In this document: positions 6,553 to 13,452 of the stretch, in pieces
How positions within the stretch are numbered: the stretch's first letter is position 1
Layout: every line of letters starts with the position of its first letter
Source: DATAQC01 sp039649175
GTDB taxonomy: Bacteria > Actinomycetota > Acidimicrobiia > Acidimicrobiales > AC-14
Direction of reading: 5' to 3'
Assembly: GCA_039649175.1 (NCBI GenBank)
Contig: JBBWZS010000014.1
Span: 1 to 13,519, forward strand
DNA length: 13,519 bases
Program-made: the position numbers and the translations under genes
The notes under the pieces: generated by a model
Seen by the model: only the letters and a program-made list of their open reading frames with translations
Database searches by the model: none
What the model was told of the DNA's origin: nothing

Positions 6553-6558
6553 AGACTA
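6553..6558 (-). promoter_or_regulatory. Possible -10 box of the quinone oxidoreductase/SDR operon
   Basis: On the minus strand TAGTCT (6558 to 6553) fits TANNNT and would give a leader of about 45 bases carrying the GGAGG site. It overlaps the opposite-strand element CAGACT (6552-6557), six bases before GTG 6564, so the two divergent units may share one compact promoter. Confidence 0.3.
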
Positions 6559-6563
6559 CAGCC

Positions 6564-7022
6564 GTGACCGACCCCAGCTCCGGGGCCCAGGGGAGCACCA
6601 CCCTGCGCTGCCCGGTGTGCCGGAAGATGAACCGGGTGCCGCTCCACGGCACCGGCAAGGCCCGCTGTGGCGCCTGCAAGGCGCCGCTCACCCCGCTGGC
6701 GGGTGGGCCGTCGGCGTCGCCCCGATCAGGCGACCTCGGTCGTCAGGTGATCGAGCGGTGGGACGCGCTCCTCCGGCTGGTGCCGCGGGGCATGGCCCTG
6801 GGGCGGGCCGTGGGCAGGAGCGGCGCCGACGACCCCGCCGCCGACCCCGTCGGCTTCCTCAGCAACGCCGCCCACATGCCGAGGGACGACCTCGACCAGG
6901 TTCGCCTGCTGCGCATCCACCTGGCGTCGAACAAGGTCGTGCCCGAGCATGTCCTCACCAAGGCCCTCAACACCCTCGACCGGGCTCACAGCGTCCTGGA
7001 GCGCACCCGCCTCCCCGAGTGA
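6564..7022 (+). CDS. Thioredoxin-2-like zinc-ribbon protein lacking a thioredoxin domain
   Basis: This is a 152-residue protein. Residues 14-42 (LRCPVCRKMNRVPLHGTGK, then ARCGACKAPL) form a zinc ribbon with C16-x2-C19 and C35-x2-C38. The spacing, the NRVP motif and the CKAPL ending closely resemble the N-terminal ribbon of thioredoxin 2. The thioredoxin fold with its WCxxC site, which should follow, is absent. Instead there is a linker, then helix-rich segments (VIERWDALLRLVPRGMALGRAV, and RDDLDQVRLLRIHLASNKVV to the end) that I cannot assign. The start is GTG 6564, probably leaderless: the weak -10 CAGACT is six bases upstream and no ribosome site exists. It converges on the DNA ligase gene. 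A metal-binding or protein-interaction role is a guess. Confidence 0.8.
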   Translation: MTDPSSGAQGSTTLRCPVCRKMNRVPLHGTGKARCGACKAPLTPLAGGPSASPRSGDLGRQVIERWDALLRLVPRGMALGRAVGRSGADDPAADPVGFLSNAAHMPRDDLDQVRLLRIHLASNKVVPEHVLTKALNTLDRAHSVLERTRLPE

Positions 7023-7027
7023 ACGGC

Positions 7028-7043
7028 GGCCGGCGCCCCGGCC
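7028..7043. terminator. Bidirectional terminator-like hairpin
   Basis: GGCCGG, loop CGCC, CCGGCC form a perfect six-pair GC stem in the 28-base gap between the convergent zinc-ribbon and ligase genes. CGTTGGTT follows on the plus side. There is no true T-run, but the position at the end of two converging transcripts supports the call. Confidence 0.45.
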
Positions 7044-7050
7044 CGTTGGT

Positions 7051-8133
7051 TCAGGCCAGTTCGTCGGTCCACCCGACGGTTGCCGGATCGACGTCGTCGC
7101 GCAGTCCCTTGAGCGAGGGCTGGCGCAGGACGCCGGCCACGGTGACCTCGTTGAACATCACCTCCACCACCACGGTGGGCCTGACGTAGTGCAGCGGGGC
7201 GCCGGGGGTGTTGGCGAACGGGCTCGTCTCGGTGGCCAGCTCCTCGAACTGGGCGGACAGCTTCTGGAGGAGGAGGTCGCTGAGGCCCGAGCCCACCTGG
7301 CCCACGTAGCGCAGGGCGAAGGGGTGGCCGGGCGGGACGGGGGCGTCGGGGTCGACCCAGCCGATGGCCAGCGAGCCGATCTGGCCCGAGCGACCGCCTC
7401 CGCCCTCGCTCCAGCCACCCACCACGAACTCGCGCCGGCCGACGCACTTCACCTTGGTCCACGCCTTGGACCGCTTGCCGATGGCATAGATCGACGAGGC
7501 CTGCTTGCCCATGTAGCCCTCGAGCCCCACGTTGCGGCACGCCGCCACCAGCTCGTCATCGGCGGCATCGGGCAGCAGGGGAGAGGTCTGCCATGACGGC
7601 CCCGTCAGAGCCAGTTCCTCGAGGCGGCGGCGGCGGTCGACGAACGCCTCGTCGGTGACGTACTGGCCGTCGAGCCAGAGCACGTCGAACACCACGAACA
7701 GGGCGGGCACGTCGGCCACCAGCGCGGGGGCGGGACGGCGGACGTGCATGCGGCGCTGCAGGCGCTCGAAGCTGGGCCGGCCGTTCTCGTCGAAGGTGAT
7801 GATCTCGCCGTCGAGGACGACGGCCCGATCACCGAGGGCGGCACCCAGCTCGGCCAGCTCCGGGTAGCCGGCGGTGACATCGTTGCCGAGGCGGCTGGAG
7901 ATCGACACCCGGCCGCCCCACACCCGGGCCACGGCGCGCACGCCGTCCCACTTGGGCTCGAACAACCAGCCCTCGTGGTTCTCGGGCGTGCCGATGGACC
8001 CCGTGAGCATCGGCGCGATGACCGGCGGCACCGGCCCCTGGTAGGTGGGCGGCGCCGCACCAGTAGGGACCGCCGCAGCCGGCTTGGTCGTTCTGGGCTT
8101 CGCCCGTTGCGAGCCCTTCTTCGTCTTGCTCAT
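7051..8133 (-). CDS. ATP-dependent DNA ligase (LigD-ligase/LigC type)
   Basis: This 360-residue enzyme seals nicks in DNA through a ligase-AMP intermediate. The motifs of the superfamily are visible: motif I EPKWDGVRA with the adenylated K61, R81 in SSRLGND, DGEI at 109-112, motif III FVVFDVLWLDG (146-156), motif IV EGYMGK (205-210) and motif V AWTKVK (224-229). The C-terminal OB-fold domain follows, with the conserved RPTVVVEVMFNEVT and LRQPSLKGLRDD segments. No polymerase or nuclease domain is attached, so it is a stand-alone ligase. About 35 residues at the N-terminus are lysine-, proline- and alanine-rich. ATG 8133 overlaps the aldehyde dehydrogenase stop (ATGA), fixing it as the last gene of the hem operon. 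A role in Ku-dependent end joining or nick repair is plausible. Confidence 0.93.
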   Translation of the reverse strand: MSKTKKGSQRAKPRTTKPAAAVPTGAAPPTYQGPVPPVIAPMLTGSIGTPENHEGWLFEPKWDGVRAVARVWGGRVSISSRLGNDVTAGYPELAELGAALGDRAVVLDGEIITFDENGRPSFERLQRRMHVRRPAPALVADVPALFVVFDVLWLDGQYVTDEAFVDRRRRLEELALTGPSWQTSPLLPDAADDELVAACRNVGLEGYMGKQASSIYAIGKRSKAWTKVKCVGRREFVVGGWSEGGGGRSGQIGSLAIGWVDPDAPVPPGHPFALRYVGQVGSGLSDLLLQKLSAQFEELATETSPFANTPGAPLHYVRPTVVVEVMFNEVTVAGVLRQPSLKGLRDDVDPATVGWTDELA

Positions 8134-9557
8134 GGCGTGATGACCACGAGGCGCTCCTCGGTCATCTCCCGCACGGCGTAGGCGGGCCCTTCCTTGGTGT
8201 TGCCGCTCTCGCGCACGCCGCCGTAGGGCATCTGGTCGGCGCGCCACGTGGGGACCTCGTTCACCATCACCGCTCCGAACCGCAGTCGGTGGGCGGCCCG
8301 CAGGGCGGTGTCGATGCGGGCGGTGAAGATGCCGGCCTGGAGGCCGTACCGGGTGTCGTCGGCCAGGTCGAGGGCCTCGTCCACGCCGTTCACCGTCTGC
8401 ACGGCCACCACCGGCCCGAACACCTCGTCGCGACAGACGCGCATCTCCGGGCGCACGTCGGTGAGCACGGTGGGCGCCAGCAGGCCGTCGCTGATGTCGC
8501 CGCCGGTGGCCACCGCGGCGCCCTGGTCGACGGCCTCGTCGACCCAACTCTTGACCCGGTCGCGGTCGTCGGTGCTGATGAGGGCGGACACGTCGGTGCC
8601 GTCGTCGAGGGGGTCGCCCACCGTCAACTCGGCGACGAGGCCGGCCAGCGCGGTGCAGAAGTCATCTGCCACCTTGGCATGGACGAACACCCGCTGGGTG
8701 GACACGCACGACTGGCCGGCGTGGCTGAACCCGGCCACGGCGATGGTGCGGGCGGCCCGCTCCCAGTCGCCGTCGGCGTCGATGATCACCGGTGAGCTGT
8801 TGCCCAGCTCGAGGGCGACCTTGGTGCGTGAGGCCCGCTCGGCGATGCCCCAACCGACCTCACCGGAGCCGGTGAAGCTGATGTAGGACACGTCGGGGTT
8901 GTCGACCAGGGCGTTGCCGATCGAGCTGCCGCCGCCGGTGACCACGTTGAGGTACCCGGCCGGCAGGCCGCACTCGTTCAGCAGGAGGTCGGCCAGGGCG
9001 ATGGCCGACAGTGGTGTCTGGCTGGCGGGCTTGAGCACGACCGGGCAGCCGGCGGCAATGGCCGGCGCCAGCTTGTGGGCCACCAGGTTGAGCGGGAAGT
9101 TGAACGGCGAGATGGCTCCCACCACGCCGACGGGCAGCCGCAGGGTGAAGGCCAACCGGCCCTCGCCCGTCTGGGCGGCGTCGACGGGCACCATGTCGCC
9201 GGCCAGGGTGCGCGCCGCCACGGCCGCGAACGTGATGGTGGACACCGCCCGCTGTGCCTCGATGCGGGCCGTCTTGAGGGGCTTGGCCGACTCGGCGGCG
9301 ATGGTGCGGGCGAACTCCTCGATGCGACCGCCGAGAAGGCGGGCGGCGCTGTCGAGGATCTCCGCCCGTCGCCACGGTGGCAGCGGCCCGGCGTCGTGCG
9401 CCGCTTTGGCGGCCGCGACGGCCCGCTCGACCTCGGCCGGGCCGCACCGGGGCACGAGGCCCAGCTCGGCGCTGTCGAAGGGCGCACGCACGGTGATGGT
9501 CTCGCCGTCGCCGGTGAAGCGCTGGTCACCGATGGGGACGGTACGTAGATCGGCCAT
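8130..9557 (-). CDS. NAD(P)-dependent aldehyde dehydrogenase
   Basis: This 475-residue member of the ALDH superfamily oxidises an aldehyde to the acid via a thiohemiacetal. Key residues are present: N153 in ISPFNFPLN, K176 in VVLKPAS, the FTGSGEVG cofactor loop (228-235), E250 in ALELGNSSPVI, the catalytic C284 in HAGQSCVSTQR and E378-x-F380 in DEVFGPVVAV. The LGNSSP and GQSCVSTQR variants and the ending YGGVRESGNTKEGP...EMTEER resemble the lactaldehyde/NADP-glyceraldehyde-3-phosphate dehydrogenase (MJ1411-like) branch rather than betaine aldehyde dehydrogenases. ATG 9557 lies three bases after the oxidase stop, and its own stop overlaps the ligase start by four bases. Its link to heme genes is not explained by known heme chemistry. 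The substrate is unknown. Confidence 0.95.
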   Translation of the reverse strand: MADLRTVPIGDQRFTGDGETITVRAPFDSAELGLVPRCGPAEVERAVAAAKAAHDAGPLPPWRRAEILDSAARLLGGRIEEFARTIAAESAKPLKTARIEAQRAVSTITFAAVAARTLAGDMVPVDAAQTGEGRLAFTLRLPVGVVGAISPFNFPLNLVAHKLAPAIAAGCPVVLKPASQTPLSAIALADLLLNECGLPAGYLNVVTGGGSSIGNALVDNPDVSYISFTGSGEVGWGIAERASRTKVALELGNSSPVIIDADGDWERAARTIAVAGFSHAGQSCVSTQRVFVHAKVADDFCTALAGLVAELTVGDPLDDGTDVSALISTDDRDRVKSWVDEAVDQGAAVATGGDISDGLLAPTVLTDVRPEMRVCRDEVFGPVVAVQTVNGVDEALDLADDTRYGLQAGIFTARIDTALRAAHRLRFGAVMVNEVPTWRADQMPYGGVRESGNTKEGPAYAVREMTEERLVVITP

Positions 9558-9560
9558 GGC

Positions 9561-11048
9561 TCAAGTCTCCCCCGTCGACGAGCGCGGCTGGGACAGGTGC
9601 TCGATCACCTTGGCTGCAGCGGCGCCCGCCTGCTGCACGCAGGCGGCGATGCCGACACCGCGGAACGAGGCGCCGGCCACGAAGACCCCGCCCAGGCCGG
9701 ACAGCTCGGCCAGTTCGGCCTCGATGCGTCCGACCAGTTCGTCGTGACCGGGCTCGTACTGGGGGAAGCCGTTGTCCCACCGGTCGACGCGCCAGGCGGC
9801 GGGAGCGTCGGTGACACCCACCAGGGTGGCGAGCTCGTCGTGCAGCCGGTCGACGAGGGCATCGTCGTCGAGCCGGCTCGGGCGGTCGTCGCCGTGGCGC
9901 CCGGCCGAGGCCCGCAGCCGCACCAGGTCGTCACCCCCGAGGCCGGGCCACTTGGCGGTGGAGAACGTGCACGCCGTCATCAGCCGGTTCTCGCTCCTGG
10001 GCACGAGGAAGCCGCTTCCCGCGGGCAGCGACGGGACGTGCTCGCGGCGATAGGCCAGGGTGGCGGTCACGACCGACGCGTACCGGATGCCGGCGAGCAG
10101 GGCGGCGGCCTCGGGTGCAGCAGCGGCCACCACCGGGGCGACGGCAAAGGCCGGCGTGGTGAGGACGACGGCGTCGGCCGTCAGGTCGGGGCCGGACCGG
10201 CAGGTGAGCCGCCACCGGCCGTCCTCGGCGATGAGCCCTGTGGCCGCAGTGTGCAGCCGCATTTCGGCGGGCTCGAGTGATGCCGTCAGCCGCTCGACCA
10301 GGCGCTCCAGGCCACCGGCCACGGACAGGAACACGGGCGGGGCGCCGGCGCCGGCGGTGGCGGGGCCCGTGCCGGTGGCGGCCTCGGGACGGGTGGCCCG
10401 CAGGCCCAGGATCACGCTGCGATGGCTGGCCGCGGCGGCGGCCAGCTGGGGGGCGGCCGAACGCAGGCTGAGGGTGTCGGCCCGTCCGGCGTTGATGCCC
10501 CCCACCAGTGGTTCCACCAGGCGGTCGAGCACCTGGCGGCCCAGGCGCGACCCGATGACCTCGGCGACGGAAGGGTCGGGCCCGAGGGTCCGCCGGCGAC
10601 GGGGGAGGACGAGATCGAGAGCGGCCCGGGCCTTGCCCACCGGTGACAGCTGAGCGGCGCCCAGCAGCGACCGGGCGGTGACGGGGACACCGAGGACCGT
10701 GCCCGTGGGGAAGGGCAGGAGGCGGCCATGGTGACAGACGTAAGCGACGCCCGTCGCCGGCGCCACCAGGTCGTCGCCCAGGCCGAGCCGGTGGGCCAGG
10801 TCGACCGCCCACGGCACCCGGGCGAGGAACGTGTCGGGGCCGGCTTCGACGGGCACGCCGCCCAGGTCCTCGGTGCGGATCTTGCCGCCCAGGCGCCCGG
10901 TCGCCTCGACCACGACGACATCGGCGCCGTCGGGGCCCAGCCGGTCGCGCAGGTACCAGGCGGTGGCCAATCCGGTGATCCCCCCGCCGACGACGACGAC
11001 CCTCGCCCGGGCCTGGGTCGGAGCACCGGCCCCGGAAGGGTCAGGCAC
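9561..11048 (-). CDS. cgoX: Coproporphyrinogen III / protoporphyrinogen IX oxidase (HemY family)
   Basis: This 495-residue FAD enzyme makes the aromatic porphyrin from a porphyrinogen by a six-electron oxidation. The N-terminus has the dinucleotide-binding loop VVVVGGGITGLATAWYL (17-33), the FAD-ribose glutamate E48 and GRLGGKIRT (51-59). EAGPDTFL follows. The C-terminal FAD segment GVFVAGASFRGVGIAACVQ is typical. In Actinomycetota and Firmicutes this family acts on coproporphyrinogen III in the coproporphyrin-dependent route, hence cgoX; the older name is hemY. The start is GTG 11048, which overlaps the ferrochelatase stop by eight bases and gives translational coupling. A short alanine/proline lead of about 14 residues precedes the fold. 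The neighbouring hemE and ferrochelatase genes support the pathway. The exact porphyrinogen used is inferred. Confidence 0.93.
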   Translation of the reverse strand: MPDPSGAGAPTQARARVVVVGGGITGLATAWYLRDRLGPDGADVVVVEATGRLGGKIRTEDLGGVPVEAGPDTFLARVPWAVDLAHRLGLGDDLVAPATGVAYVCHHGRLLPFPTGTVLGVPVTARSLLGAAQLSPVGKARAALDLVLPRRRRTLGPDPSVAEVIGSRLGRQVLDRLVEPLVGGINAGRADTLSLRSAAPQLAAAAASHRSVILGLRATRPEAATGTGPATAGAGAPPVFLSVAGGLERLVERLTASLEPAEMRLHTAATGLIAEDGRWRLTCRSGPDLTADAVVLTTPAFAVAPVVAAAAPEAAALLAGIRYASVVTATLAYRREHVPSLPAGSGFLVPRSENRLMTACTFSTAKWPGLGGDDLVRLRASAGRHGDDRPSRLDDDALVDRLHDELATLVGVTDAPAAWRVDRWDNGFPQYEPGHDELVGRIEAELAELSGLGGVFVAGASFRGVGIAACVQQAGAAAAKVIEHLSQPRSSTGET

Positions 11049-12012
11049 CCCGGACGGCGGCGGGCGTCGACCCGGAACCCCGCTCAGGGGGCCGCTGGGG
11101 CCCGGCGGTGGCGGCGGCGTGGGAGCTCACGACGTCGGCCAGGGTGGCGCAGAAGGCGGGGTCGTCGTTGAGCGAGGCGGTGCGGGCGAACGCCAGCCCG
11201 AGCCGGGCAGCGGCCTCGGTGGCCTCCACGTCGAGGTCGAACAGGACCTCCAGGTGATCGGACACGAACCCGCAGGCACACACCACCACGCCTTCGACGT
11301 CGGCCCGGCCGGCGCGGTCGTCGAGCACCTCGAGCACGTCGGGGCCCATCCACGGTTCGGAGGTCCGCCCCGCGCTCTGCCAGGCCACCGACCAGCGGGG
11401 CAGGCCGAGCCGCCCGGCGACAGCGGCGGCCGTCTCCGCCAGCTGGGCCGGGTAGGGATCGCCGGACTCGAGGATGCGGGCCGGGAGGCTGTGGGCGGTG
11501 AAGACGACCTCGACCCGCTCGGGGTGGACGTCGCCCAGGCGTGCTCGGGCCTCGGTCACCCGGTGGGTCAGGAGGTCGAGGTACCCCGGGGCCAGGTGCC
11601 ACGACTCGACCATGGTCAGCTCCACCCCGTCGGCGACCACCGCGTCAGTGGCCCGGACGCGGCCGGCGTACTCGCCCACCGACAGGGCCGAGTAGTGGGG
11701 GGCCAGGACCAGGCCGATCACCTGGCGGATCCCACGGGCGGCCAGGGCGGCCATGCCGTCCTCGATGAACGGGGGGGCGTGCTTCATGCCCAGCTCCACG
11801 TGCCAACCCTCGCCCAGCACCGCGGCCAGACCGTCGGCCTGGGCCCGGGTCACCTCCAGCAGGGGTGACGTCCCGCCGATGGCGTCGTACCGGCGCCGGA
11901 GGTCGGCCAGCTGCTCGGGCGACGGCGGCCGTCCCCGCCGCACATGGGTGTAGTAGGCCTCGACGTCGTCGGGGGTGGCGGGCGTGCCGTAGGCCATGAC
12001 CAGCACGCCCAT
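11041..12012 (-). CDS. cpfC: Ferrochelatase (coproporphyrin type)
   Basis: This 323-residue enzyme inserts Fe(II) into a porphyrin; in actinobacteria that is coproporphyrin III (cpfC, formerly hemH). The N-terminal GVLVMAYGTP strand, the YDAIGGTSPLLEVTRAQADGL segment (43-62), the catalytic H174 in VFTAHSLPARI and the SDHLEVLFDLD motif with E255 are all present. C245 and C247 lie directly before this motif (VVVCACGF), with a third cysteine, C288, near the end. The start is ATG 12012. An in-frame TTG at 12030 would overlap the hemE stop as TTGA and add six residues; neither has a strong ribosome site, so coupling to hemE is likely either way. The C-terminus overlaps cgoX by eight bases. The tail after about residue 300 is low-complexity. 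Confidence 0.93.
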   Translation of the reverse strand: MGVLVMAYGTPATPDDVEAYYTHVRRGRPPSPEQLADLRRRYDAIGGTSPLLEVTRAQADGLAAVLGEGWHVELGMKHAPPFIEDGMAALAARGIRQVIGLVLAPHYSALSVGEYAGRVRATDAVVADGVELTMVESWHLAPGYLDLLTHRVTEARARLGDVHPERVEVVFTAHSLPARILESGDPYPAQLAETAAAVAGRLGLPRWSVAWQSAGRTSEPWMGPDVLEVLDDRAGRADVEGVVVCACGFVSDHLEVLFDLDVEATEAAARLGLAFARTASLNDDPAFCATLADVVSSHAAATAGPQRPPERGSGSTPAAVRGA

Positions 12013-12026
12013 CGGCGGGGAGTCGG

Positions 12027-13061
12027 TCAACCCGGGGCCCATTCGTGTACCTGGTCGACCACGCGGCGGAGGTTGTCGGGGTCGGTGTCGGGGAGCACGC
12101 CGTGGCCCAGGTTGAACACGTGGCCGCGCCGCCCGCCGTTGCGCTCGAGCACGTCGGTGACGGCGGCGGACATGGTTGCGGGCGGCGCCAGGCACACGGC
12201 GGGGTCGAGGTTGCCCTGCACGGCCACGTCACCCGGCAGCCGGGCGCGGGCCTCGTCGAGAGGGACCCGCCAGTCGACCCCCACCACGTCGGCGCCCGCC
12301 TCGGCGAACAGGCCCAGCAGCTCGCCGGTGCCGACACCGAAGTGGATGCGGGGCACGTCGAGGTCGGCCAGGCCGGCGAAGATGCGCCGGCTGGCGGGCA
12401 GGACGTAGCGGCGGTAGTCGGCGGGGGTCAGCGCCCCCGCCCACGAGTCGAACACCTGCACGGCAGCGGCACCCGCCCCCACCTGAGCGCGCAACGAGGC
12501 CAGCACGATGTCGGCGAGCGATTCGAGCAGGCGCGCCCACGTGGCCGGGTCGGCGTACATGAGGGCCTTGGTGCGGGCGTGGGACTTCGACGGTCCACCC
12601 TCGACCAGATAGCTGGCCAGGGTGAAGGGGGCCCCGGCGAAGCCGATGAGGGGCACCTCGCACTCCTTGGTCACCAGCCGGACGGCGTCGAGGACATGGG
12701 CGATGTCGGCGTCGGGTTCGAGGGGGCGCAGGCGGGCCAGGTCGGCGGCGGTGCGGAAGGGCCGGTCGACCACGGGGCCGACGCCGTCGCGTAGAGCGAT
12801 GTCGACGCCCACGGCCACGAGGGGCACCACGATGTCGGAGAACAAGATGGCGGCGTCGACACCCAGGCGCCGGACCGGCTGCAGCGTGACCTCGGCGGCC
12901 AGCTCGGGGTCGCCCACGATCTCGAACATGGAGGCCTTGGCCCGGATGGCCCGGTACTCGGGCAGCGAACGCCCGGCCTGGCGCATGAACCACACGGGGG
13001 TCCGCTCCACGGGCCGCCGCCGGCAGGCGTCGACAAAGGTGCTGGTGGGACGTGACGGCAT
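12027..13061 (-). CDS. hemE: Uroporphyrinogen III decarboxylase
   Basis: This enzyme decarboxylates the four acetate side chains of uroporphyrinogen III to give coproporphyrinogen III, the substrate of the downstream oxidase. The 344-residue length is normal. The signature TPVWFMRQAGRSLPEYR (21-37) carries the active-site arginines R27 and R31, and FSDIVVP contains the essential D76. GFAGAPFTLASYLVEGG is the second signature, and FNLGHGV near the C-terminus holds H320. The start is ATG 13061, at the family's usual position, four to five bases after the predicted transcription start. An in-frame GTG at 13121 would add 20 glycine/proline-rich residues across the promoter hairpin and is less likely. 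It is first in the operon with cpfC, cgoX, the ALDH and the ligase. Confidence 0.95.
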   Translation of the reverse strand: MPSRPTSTFVDACRRRPVERTPVWFMRQAGRSLPEYRAIRAKASMFEIVGDPELAAEVTLQPVRRLGVDAAILFSDIVVPLVAVGVDIALRDGVGPVVDRPFRTAADLARLRPLEPDADIAHVLDAVRLVTKECEVPLIGFAGAPFTLASYLVEGGPSKSHARTKALMYADPATWARLLESLADIVLASLRAQVGAGAAAVQVFDSWAGALTPADYRRYVLPASRRIFAGLADLDVPRIHFGVGTGELLGLFAEAGADVVGVDWRVPLDEARARLPGDVAVQGNLDPAVCLAPPATMSAAVTDVLERNGGRRGHVFNLGHGVLPDTDPDNLRRVVDQVHEWAPG

Positions 13062-13071
13062 GGCGAGATCG

Positions 13072-13106
13072 ACCCTACCCCCGGCCCGGTTGGTACCCCC
13101 AGGCAG
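13072..13106 (-). promoter_or_regulatory. Putative hem operon promoter with CTGCCTGGGGGT element
   Basis: On the minus strand the -10-like TAGGGT (13077 to 13072) is preceded by exactly 17 bases and then GGGGGT (13100 to 13095), the end of the 12-base CTGCCTGGGGGT. The same 12 bases occur before the 55-residue gene. They may be an unusual -35 element or a regulator site. The spacing supports a promoter; the -35 assignment is weak. Confidence 0.35.
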
Positions 13107-13115
13107 GCTGGGGGT
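13095..13115. repeat. Hairpin between the 55-residue gene and hemE
   Basis: ACCCCCAG (13095-13102), loop GCAGG, CTGGGGGT (13108-13115) is a perfect eight-pair inverted repeat. It starts nine bases beyond the stop of the small gene and overlaps the proposed hem promoter. It could be a weak terminator (no T-run), a regulator site, or both. Confidence 0.5.
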
Positions 13116-13123
13116 GGTCACCC

Positions 13124-13291
13124 TTACAGTTCCGGGACGGTGGGTTCGTCGCCCGCCAAGCGGTCCTCGAAGCCGTCACCCTCCTCCAGGCCCTGCTCCG
13201 AGCTGCCGATGAAAGCCTGCTCCGGGTCGGCGCCGTGGCCGAGCATGACGTCGAGGAGGTCGTCGTTGGGCCGACCGATGATGTGGCTCAT
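13124..13291 (-). CDS. Small acidic protein, 55 residues, function unknown
   Basis: ATG 13291 to TAA 13124 encodes 55 residues beginning MSHIIGRPNDDLLDVMLGHG. GGGAGG lies nine to ten bases before the start. The product is strongly acidic: 14 Asp/Glu against two Arg and no Lys. It has no cysteine, membrane segment or signal peptide. The first 20 residues could form a short amphipathic helix, and the rest (SSEQGLEEGDGFEDRL onwards) looks disordered. I do not recognise a family. Codon use is G/C-ending as in neighbouring genes. It reads in the same direction as hemE, 62 bases upstream, with a hairpin between them and the same 12-base element in front of both. It may be cotranscribed with, or coregulated with, heme synthesis. 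It is probably real, but short enough to need confirmation. Confidence 0.6.
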   Translation of the reverse strand: MSHIIGRPNDDLLDVMLGHGADPEQAFIGSSEQGLEEGDGFEDRLAGDEPTVPEL

Positions 13292-13325
13292 GGCCGGGTA
13301 CCTCCCCGCTAGCGGCGGTTTCTAG

Positions 13326-13337
13326 ACCCCCAGGCAG
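13326..13337 (-). promoter_or_regulatory. Second copy of the CTGCCTGGGGGT element
   Basis: This is identical over 12 bases to 13095-13106 and on the same strand. The element ends 35 bases before the start of the 55-residue gene; the other copy ends 34 bases before hemE. A TAGCGG (13311 to 13306) within the palindrome CCGCTAGCGG could be a degenerate -10, but its spacing is short (14 bases). Confidence 0.35.
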
Positions 13338-13442
13338 CGAGAACGGCCCACCCCAGCTACTCAGAGGAATCGACGGCACAACAGCAACGCGCTCGGCTAG
13401 AAAGGCGGTCCTGCGCCGTCACTGCCCGGTGCTCCTCGAAGA

Positions 13443-13447
13443 AGGAG
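13443..13447 (+). promoter_or_regulatory. Ribosome site in a possible hairpin
   Basis: AGGAG lies five bases before ATG 13453 and decides that start. CTCCT at 13432-13436 is its exact complement across a six-base loop, so the site could be sequestered in the mRNA. The stem is only five pairs. Confidence 0.4.
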
Positions 13448-13452
13448 TTGGT

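Noticed and set aside
5925..6563. Plus-strand open frame running into the zinc-ribbon gene
   Set aside because: It is antisense to the quinone oxidoreductase, which has full family motifs. The real start is GTG 6564 just before the zinc ribbon.
8134..8547. Upstream in-frame extension of the DNA ligase
   Set aside because: It overlaps the aldehyde dehydrogenase gene in another frame and gives Arg/Gly-rich nonsense. ATG 8133 with the ATGA overlap is the natural start.
13052..13312. 86-codon plus-strand frame at the right end
   Set aside because: It is antisense to the 55-residue gene and crosses the hem promoter. It has no ribosome site.
13319..13403. Inverted TTTCTAG / CTAGAAA pair in the right-hand intergenic region
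   Set aside because: Seven bases about 70 apart is expected by chance at this scale, and no boundary or duplication supports a mobile element.
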